Assembly (NCBI RefSeq): GCF_011074885.1
Contig: NC_054688.1
Span: 186,001-250,000, forward strand
Direction: 5' to 3'
Origin: Brettanomyces bruxellensis
Lineage: Eukaryota > Ascomycota > Pichiomycetes > Pichiales > Pichiaceae
Length of the DNA stretch: 64,000 bases
Positions 57,218 through 64,000 of this stretch are shown piece after piece; the first letter of the stretch is position 1; each line of letters starts with the position of its first letter. Below the pieces are notes generated by a model. The model was not told the origin of the DNA. It did no database searches and saw only the letters and a list, made by a program, of their open reading frames with translations. A program made the position numbers and the translations under genes.

Positions 57218-59563
57218 TTATTGCCTACTGAACTCGTTAGTCCCAATTTTTGGTTCTAAATTGTAATATCCGTTTTTACTACTTTGAAGATTCACCTCGT
57301 CGTGGGATCCAAAAAAGAATTCTAAAAATTCTTTCCATCCGGTCTCATCCAATGCACTATCAAGGTCAGAATCTAGAAAACTGGCAGTTCCAGTTGATAT
57401 TGTTGCATTGTCCATTCTCAGCTCTATATTCTTATTGCTTGACCTTTCCGAAGCCACCCCTCCTCTAAGATATTGTGAATACCCCGGTAATGGCATTAAA
57501 GATGGTATTCCGGAGTTGATCGAGGTTGATTGGTGTTCTTGTTGTTCTTCCCCTGAGGTGTGTGTAGCTTTCTTGGAAGTCGTATTTCTGGGATTAGCCA
57601 CTTGAAGTTCCGTTAGAAATTCTCGAAGTGACATGTCTTCCACCGATCCACTTCCCTTGTTTCCAAGTCGAACAGACCCAACCAAATAATAAAGTTTCTC
57701 TATAACAGCCAATCCAATTTTAACCGTATAATGGGTGGATCTCAATAATCTGATTGTTGGAATTGCTTTATGAATTCGTTGCAGGTTTTCTTTACATTCT
57801 TCATGTTTGAACATTAGCATATCCAAAAGAACGAATAAGCATGCATATATAAGATGTTGACCAACGATCCAGTATCTTTTGTAGTATGCAGGAACGTTTG
57901 ATGCCGAGTTATGATCAACAACCTCTAGGGCCAATTGAAGGCACTTATCTCTGAAATTCTCAAGCCAGAAATCTCTTCCAGCTAATGTTAAAATACGTGC
58001 ACCCAATCCCAAACATTCACGTGCCAACGATGAAAATAAAAGATATCTTGCATATTGGCAAGTTCTGTCGTCCTTTGGAGAATAGGGAGCAGATCCAAAA
58101 TACATTTCAAGGTTGTCCTTGAGGGTGCACATATGAGACCAAACAACTGTCAGTCTTTTTAAAGTTACAGGATCTGTGTAACTTTCCTGCTTCAATTCGC
58201 CTAATTGAACCATCAGACGCTCGTAAAGAAGTCCTGCAATATCGTCACCTGCTGTTGGGAACTTAACTGCGGCATTTTTAGTGCTCCCATAGTAATATTT
58301 TTCATGTCTTGCCCCTATTCGATTGGTTCCGCATGATATGAGTTGTTCTGTACTTATCAATTTGGGAAATGGTGTTTTGAACTTTCCTATCCACTCATGA
58401 GGAACATTACTTATGGAATCAATGATAAAGAAGCTATACCAAAGTCTTTTTACTACCTCACTAGAAAAATTAACGCTTGAGTTCGTAGTCTCTTCCGCAA
58501 ATGCAATTATATCTGGACTGCCGCTATTCACAGCACCCTGCTTCCTGTTATTACCACTCGTTATTCCTTGCTCTTCAATTCTATCTAGCCCGAGAGTTTG
58601 GGCTACAACAATCACAACGGCCAAAAGCTCGTGATGAATAAAAACGTTTCCTAGGGCATGAAGGCATGATGTCATGACACAATATATTTGAATAGTCCTA
58701 ATATCCGGTCTCTCTAAGAAGTCTGTTTTCTCTAGCCATTTGAATGATTCCCTAAATAGCACATGCGGCAATTTCTCCAATTCCGCATCTGTGTATGCAA
58801 GTTTATCCTTTAAATTTTCCATCCCAAAATATATTCCAACACAAAGCATTGTCATATAAAGTGACATCCAATATTGGAAGTCTCTGATATCCCCTTCCTT
58901 GGATTTAAGATTACTGTACAGGTCCCAAAGAGTGCAGTCAGGTATAGAAGATGTCTCCGGTAAACTTTCCCAGAATTTTGCATGATCCTCCATAAAAAGA
59001 TGGTCCACTACTCCGTAGTGTAAAAGTGTTGTATACTTACAAGCGAATGCACATATCAAATATGATTGCTCGTACTTTAATTTTTGCATGAATTTCTTAA
59101 ATTGTTCTTCTCCTTCCCTTTCATTTTCTAATGACTGATGGGTATTATCAGCTGGAAGTAGTCCATTCATGTGCGAAAGCCCGAATGTTAAAGATCTAAC
59201 GGATAGCATGTAATTTTCGATACTACCATTACTAAGTAATGAATGGTTTTGGCTTAATTGAACATTATGATTTACACCAGTCTCTTCATTTGATTGCATT
59301 TTGCTACCGTCCCGTAAAGCTTCAGATGAAGCAGAATTTTCTGATCTGTTTTCTAATACATTACCATTCATCTTGTTTGTTATTGATTCAATCTTCTCAT
59401 AGATGTTTTCTGCTTTGAATGGTCTGCGGCATAAATGAGCAACATGTCTCCTAATGCAATTATTGCAGGGAATATTTTTGTCGCATTTAACCTTTCTTTT
59501 AGAGCATTGCACACATACTAGTGACTTCCGTTTCTGCTTCATTGTAGTCAAATAAGCATACAA
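57218..59563 (-). CDS. Zn2Cys6 transcription factor
   Basis: A 781-residue fungal zinc-cluster regulator. The N-terminal domain at about residues 17-46 reads CX2CX6CX5CX2CX8C (VCVQCSKRKVKCDKNIPC, then NNCIRRHVAHLC). A middle homology region of the fungal-specific transcription factor type follows (about 160-560: FLERPDIRTIQIYCVMTSCLHALGNVFIH, VVKRLWYSFFIIDS). The C-terminus is acidic, near a possible activation segment (SFLDSDLDSALDETGWKEFLEFFF). It converges on the aldo-keto reductase gene with only about 120 bp between stops. The alternative start M8 would remove a few residues. I do not recognise a specific orthologue. Confidence 0.9.
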   Translation of the reverse strand: MYAYLTTMKQKRKSLVCVQCSKRKVKCDKNIPCNNCIRRHVAHLCRRPFKAENIYEKIESITNKMNGNVLENRSENSASSEALRDGSKMQSNEETGVNHNVQLSQNHSLLSNGSIENYMLSVRSLTFGLSHMNGLLPADNTHQSLENEREGEEQFKKFMQKLKYEQSYLICAFACKYTTLLHYGVVDHLFMEDHAKFWESLPETSSIPDCTLWDLYSNLKSKEGDIRDFQYWMSLYMTMLCVGIYFGMENLKDKLAYTDAELEKLPHVLFRESFKWLEKTDFLERPDIRTIQIYCVMTSCLHALGNVFIHHELLAVVIVVAQTLGLDRIEEQGITSGNNRKQGAVNSGSPDIIAFAEETTNSSVNFSSEVVKRLWYSFFIIDSISNVPHEWIGKFKTPFPKLISTEQLISCGTNRIGARHEKYYYGSTKNAAVKFPTAGDDIAGLLYERLMVQLGELKQESYTDPVTLKRLTVVWSHMCTLKDNLEMYFGSAPYSPKDDRTCQYARYLLFSSLARECLGLGARILTLAGRDFWLENFRDKCLQLALEVVDHNSASNVPAYYKRYWIVGQHLIYACLFVLLDMLMFKHEECKENLQRIHKAIPTIRLLRSTHYTVKIGLAVIEKLYYLVGSVRLGNKGSGSVEDMSLREFLTELQVANPRNTTSKKATHTSGEEQQEHQSTSINSGIPSLMPLPGYSQYLRGGVASERSSNKNIELRMDNATISTGTASFLDSDLDSALDETGWKEFLEFFFGSHDEVNLQSSKNGYYNLEPKIGTNEFSRQ

Positions 59564-60336
59564 TATGAACTACTCTACGAATGTTATTTAAAAGTCTATG
59601 TATTTCCCCCTATTTCTTATCGTTATCATGTAGATCGATCTCTTTTTTCTAGCCAAAATTTTTCCTCTTTTTTCTTCTTTCGCTTTTCTCCTTCTCGGAA
59701 GCCAATCTGTTATCGGCCAATTTAGCAGTACATGTTGTTGGGATCTGTATGTGTTCAGCTGATAATAACGCACGTGATACTTAATCTTGTATACGTTTAA
59801 GTTGTTGTCGGATGTACAACAAGATCTTTAGTAGAGTAATATTCTTATCTCTGATGATATTGAGCATCATAGTGAATGCGCAGAGGCATCCCACGGAGAG
59901 AGATATTGTAGATATATAGCCCACGCTGTGGAATTCTTATAACGAATTATTCGGTGGTGAAAATATTCTATAAAGATTCGAAATACAATTTGTATGAGAA
60001 ATTTATAGTTAGCGATTCTTTAAGAGAGAATGTTACTGCACCACTGAAGAGACAAGCAGATAAGAGAACATAAGAATAGTTACAGAGGTTATCTATCAAA
60101 GGCTTATCGATTAACTGGAATTTGAGATAATTCTAGTAACTGAGGAATTTCATCTTGTCGATATATAGTGATTAATCTTATTCTATTTGCCCGTGCAAAC
60201 TGTCCCTAACTTCTAGGTTTCGACACATGTTCTAATTGAATTTGTCTATTTATTTACACACTTTCAAAATATATATGCGTAAATGTCTCACAACCAACTG
60301 ATTTAAAGTCTATATTAATTTATTCTTTATTTCTTC
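59564..60336. promoter_or_regulatory. Upstream region of the second zinc-cluster gene
   Basis: 773 bp of AT-rich DNA between that gene and the URH1-type gene. A CACGTG core (the Cbf1/Pho4 E-box) is absent; CACGTGAT at 59771 is CGCACGTGATAC, which does contain one CACGTG at 59771-59776. No gene is supported. Confidence 0.35.
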
Positions 60337-61386
60337 TCATGGCTTGTATCCTTCAATCAGTTTTTGCCTATCTAATCCATTAATGTAAGCATTCTTATCA
60401 GCCTCTGCATAGGCATCCAATATCAATTGCCAGAATTTCTCTCTATTTAAATCAGTTAATATCTTGATGGTTCTTCCTGGAAATTCGTTTTCAGCGAGCA
60501 TTTTGGTAGCTCCATCTTCTTTTCCATCAACAATAACATCAACAGCCCTGCTTATGTACCTGCAGTTAAGTTTTTTTTCGAAGCCGCATACTTCTAGAAG
60601 AGAAGCAATAGCGACCGGATCATGAACGCTCGGTCCAACATAATCTGGTCCTTTGCGCTCCTTGACTTTCAAGTAAAAAAAGTGGACTAATTGGTACATT
60701 AAAGCTCTAAAATTGGAGGCAAGCACAACAGATTCACTACCAAGAACTTGTTTACGAATGTTGGCCGTAGCTCTAACTGTTGAAGTAGTGTCTAATGGTG
60801 CCAATAAAATATGTTGCGACAAGACTTCATCTTCAAAAATGTCATGAGCTGCTTGTGAATCGTCAAATATATTGAATTCAGCAACTTCGTTTCGGTTAAA
60901 TCGCTTGAAGCCTCCTCCCATTACCGTTAAAAAGTGAATTTGATTCTTCAACTCCGGGTACTTTCCAAAAAACAACGCCAAGTTGGTTAACGGTGCTATA
61001 GCCGCTATACATAGCTTCCCGTTATATTTCTCTATCTGTTTTTTTAATGCTGGAAAGAAATCCTCGTGTCTTTCTGCTTTATATCCTGGTTCTGGTAATA
61101 ATTTTGATCCATTAAGTCCTGTTTTCCCGTGGACTTCAGGAGCACCATCTATGTTCCCATGTAATGAGCTCGAACTTCCTGGATAAACAGGTATGTCCAT
61201 TTTGTTCAAGGCTGTTAAAAATCTGAGTGCATTTCTTGTTGTATAAGTTAGTTCAGCATTACCATGAACGGTTGACAAACCAACCAACTTAAAATGTGGA
61301 TTATAAGCGGCCAATGTTATTGCCACTATATCGTCTTGTCCTGGATCACAGTCTATCCATATTGGGATCTGTTCCTGAACAGTCAT
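60337..61386 (-). CDS. URH1: Uridine/nicotinamide-riboside nucleosidase, Urh1-type
   Basis: Hydrolyses the N-glycosidic bond of uridine and nicotinamide riboside, feeding pyrimidine salvage and NAD metabolism. The 349-residue protein shows the inosine-uridine nucleoside hydrolase signature near the start: IDCDPGQDDIVAITLA (residues 11-26, calcium-binding aspartates). VHGNAELTYTTRNALRFL follows, then VMGGGF, EFNIFDDSQAAHDIF, and HDPVAIASLLEV near 253, which carries the catalytic-site Asp. Length is like yeast Urh1 (340). It is the last gene of the window and lies next to the TF/AKR/TF group. Confidence 0.93.
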   Translation of the reverse strand: MTVQEQIPIWIDCDPGQDDIVAITLAAYNPHFKLVGLSTVHGNAELTYTTRNALRFLTALNKMDIPVYPGSSSSLHGNIDGAPEVHGKTGLNGSKLLPEPGYKAERHEDFFPALKKQIEKYNGKLCIAAIAPLTNLALFFGKYPELKNQIHFLTVMGGGFKRFNRNEVAEFNIFDDSQAAHDIFEDEVLSQHILLAPLDTTSTVRATANIRKQVLGSESVVLASNFRALMYQLVHFFYLKVKERKGPDYVGPSVHDPVAIASLLEVCGFEKKLNCRYISRAVDVIVDGKEDGATKMLAENEFPGRTIKILTDLNREKFWQLILDAYAEADKNAYINGLDRQKLIEGYKP

Positions 61387-64000
61387 TTTCAGCAGGTCTT
61401 AGGTGTCATAGATAAGGCTACTATGTAAAAGTGTTATAGAGCACAGCAAAGAGTGAAAAAGAATAATTATTGCATGATTTCCGTTCCTTTATAAACCGGT
61501 CAGAGACGAGATCTAAAAAGCGTATTAAAAAGATTAAAAAAATATGCCAACGGTCTTAAAGTGTGCGGCGCACTACTATTTTCGGCCGAGCTTATCTCAC
61601 TAAGGTAAGATGATTTTCTCCATCATTTCCTCTCTGCAACAATTAAGGAAAATCAAGTTTCCAAGGCACAATTTGATGTGTAATTGCAAAATATGATCCT
61701 TTTTTTGTCTCCGTCTTTAAATTTGATCGGGACATCTCTTTTCATGAAGTATCCTTGGTCACTCTTTTTTTAATTTACTCCGAATTTTTCTCTAGCAATG
61801 GCGGAGATCTGCAGATCGCTCAAAGTTTGTGCGTCCCGCTTGATTTGGTTATACCTTTCTTTGTTATCAATATATCTGTTTACAATTTGCAACTTCATAA
61901 TTATTCCTTATTCGCAGCGTAAACAAATGCAGGCTTTCAAAAATTTAGTTAAATAACTTAACAAATAAAATAAAAATTAATAAGAATCCTGAAAGTACCG
62001 CCCCGAATTTTATAAAAAAGTTTGTACTCCAAAATCATTAGTTAGTTTAAAGGTAAATACTCGAGACACCATTACTTGTTATACAGCTTGAATTGGCGAT
62101 AAAGAAATTGGTTGGTCCCCATCTATTCGTATAAAAGTTAAGTAAATTGTTAGATAGTTCAGAAATGAAGATGTTCATTACATTTCTCCCAAAGTAAGGA
62201 ACTCACGGTGCTTCCTACTTTGTGCCACATTCATTGTTATGAACATATTGCCGTGACTTTCCCGTTTCCCCTTCTTTTTTTATTCTTCTTTTATTGACTT
62301 GCTGGAATGACTAGCTTTTCCTTTATCGTAAATAAATTGGTATTTGATACTATTTATATTTCAGGTTTCAAATTATCAGGGGATAAAAATTCTGCCAAAT
62401 TTAGAATATCTTCCAGGATTTTCAGACCCCACCATTTCTATTTCCAATTTATGTTCACTATATGTTAAAGTTAGTGTTACCAGATTTATATAGTATATCG
62501 ATATTTATTGTAGTATGTAATAAAGAGTATGTATAATGCTATACAAAAGGGAATATGTTCACTTTATATGGCTGTAGTTCTCGTATTAATCAGATGATAT
62601 AACAATAACATCTTTCCTTACTGGAACTCCATTGTTCGAGAGCTTCAGTGTTTTGACACTATATCTGTGAAATGCTCACAAATAGTTGTAATATATATTT
62701 AACGAATACTTTGTTTAGTATATTTTTCCAAAAGATAGTTAAACTATTTACTTTGAAAAAGAAATCATTTGAAGAATAATCTTTGTGAGATTGAGGATTG
62801 ATGCCCAAGTACAAGCAATTTAAAGCGAAATACTTGACGGCTCGGGAAATCTGTTGTTGGATATTTCTTTTGTTGTTTCTGTTCAAATAGTGATAGTAAA
62901 TTTTTGTTCAACGAGCGGTGAAGTTTTATCAATATGAAATCAAGATATTGATAAATACTGAAGTTGTTTTCTTTATAAAAATACTAGGAATTATCCTTCC
63001 GTTCTAATCGAATTCGTTGAAATTAAATTTTGTACCAGACAACTTTTTTCAATTTAAATTTGAAAATAAAGTAATATTGAAGTTCTTTGCTATATTATTT
63101 AATTAACAAGTAGCAGCATGAATAAGCTCTCTTTTAGGCATAATCTCAGAGATTGGTTTGGTTTACCATTAAAAGTTAAATTTTTAGGTTAAGCTGGTAA
63201 CTCTGTTATAAATTTACTGGAGGGAAGCAATTTAAGTAAAAAAAACTGATCAATGATTATTATAATAGAGCATTACAATTGCCGATTAAGAGCACGCAGC
63301 GTATACCATTATAGTTTAAGAGCCCAGTAATAGTCACAATTTTTGTTTTCCTGTAATGATGACGGGCTGACAAAAGTGTTGAATGAAAATGTATTTGTCA
63401 TCATTATTGCTGTACTATATTTATTGTGTTAAAAACCTTATGGTCATAGATAAGGAAAAAAGTGATACTATGGAATCATTCTTATTTTGAAATAAACTCA
63501 CATTTTGAAATACAAAGAGATCAGTAAAAGAATCCGTTGAATGGTCGGCATTGCTATTTTAACTATACACATTGGTAATGCTATGCATAAATTATCTATC
63601 AATGATGAAAAGCAAGCTGTAGGCAATTCAATAATATCAAAATGATTGCGATCCCTCAATCAATCTATGTATGGCATACTGAATTTCAAAATAACCCTGA
63701 TCCTACAGATGATAAAATTAATTCAAGCAGTAATATTTCTTTGCGTTTGTGCTAAAGAAAAGCCGTGTGCGTCCGAATAAGTTATCAAAGAAATCGTAAT
63801 ATGATTCTGTCAAAATAGAGGTAGACAATAGTTTTAAGCAGAACAAGGTCTATTGTCTAGGCTGTCGTATAAGAAGGAGAATGGCAACTATATAAATATT
63901 AGATATCCTCTTGTGTCTATACTAAATCTTATGTGCAAGTTATATCTTGCAATAAATATTGACACACTATACTAATCTGGTAGCACTAACTTTAATAACA
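61387..64000. other. 2.6-kb AT-rich gene-free right end
   Basis: From the URH1 start codon to the end of the window no gene is supported on either strand. The only frame above 70 codons (62659-62886, minus) is low-complexity and has no family features. AT content is higher than in most intergenic DNA of the window. A GTGTGCGGCGCACTAC palindrome-like word lies at about 61560-61576. Part of this is the URH1 promoter; the rest is unexplained. Confidence 0.55.

Noticed and set aside
62659..62886. 75-codon frame on the minus strand at the right end
   Set aside because: AT-rich composition, no conserved motif, and no supporting context.
1..64000. tRNA, rRNA, LTR elements or CRISPR arrays
   Set aside because: I looked by eye in all intergenic stretches for T-loop GGTTCRANNCC words, terminal TG...CA repeats and regular spacer arrays and found none. 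A covariance-model scan could still find a structured RNA that I missed.

Overview
This 64-kb window is nuclear DNA from a budding yeast (Saccharomycotina). The genes are compact and mostly intronless. The two introns I can model carry textbook yeast signals: GTAAGT or GTAAGC donors, and TACTAAC or TAACTAAC branch sites close to the acceptor. Nearly every gene is a recognisable orthologue of a Saccharomyces gene. CTG appears at positions where the family has a conserved leucine (for example the KKLLY stretch of beta-COP near 37647), which argues against a CUG-serine yeast. AT-rich intergenic DNA with many short tandem repeats would fit a Pichia/Brettanomyces-type genome, but the genus is inference. 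I see no transposon, tRNA, rRNA, CRISPR or prokaryotic-type element.

Layout. 0-5 kb: LIA1 (hypusine), RPA12 (Pol I), CCT5 (chaperonin), DAD1 (kinetochore), separated by minisatellite-like repeats. 5.1-7.8 kb: YME2, strikingly GC-rich, with its likely mitochondrial presequence in another frame. 7.8-10.5 kb: a 2.7-kb gene-free block with degenerate short repeats and strong strand asymmetry. 10.5-19 kb: CAK1, GYP8, a MYND/SET-like gene and an enlarged VPS34. 19.6-25.4 kb: a MEP2-type ammonium permease with a very long upstream region, then IRC3. 25.8-32.3 kb: GPI8, PRI1 (split by a one-base frameshift), CAR1 and a mitochondrial carrier. 32.8-40.3 kb: a 1,291-residue Ser-rich protein I do not recognise, then SEC26 with a short first exon and a 228-bp intron. 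40.7-52.4 kb: FMN1, GLE1, MRPL7, an NCLX-like Ca2+/cation exchanger, a PRP39/PRP42-type U1 snRNP protein, FMC1, NHP2 and LYS4. 52.4-64 kb: an AT-richer segment with two Zn2Cys6 regulators around an intron-containing aldo-keto reductase, a URH1-type nucleosidase, and a 2.6-kb gene-free right end.

Most genes are unrelated housekeeping genes. Possible functional links are local. Nitrogen-metabolism genes (ammonium permease, arginase) have GATA-type sites upstream. Primase has MCB and SCB-like G1/S motifs. NHP2 has an exact RRPE element. TF-AKR-TF-nucleosidase could be a small regulated metabolic cluster. Nothing here is clearly a new biological system. The most useful anomalies are the two apparent one-base frame breaks (PRI1, YME2), the GC island of YME2, the two gene deserts, the unidentified 1,291-aa protein, the Cak1 catalytic-loop substitution and the degenerate SET protein.
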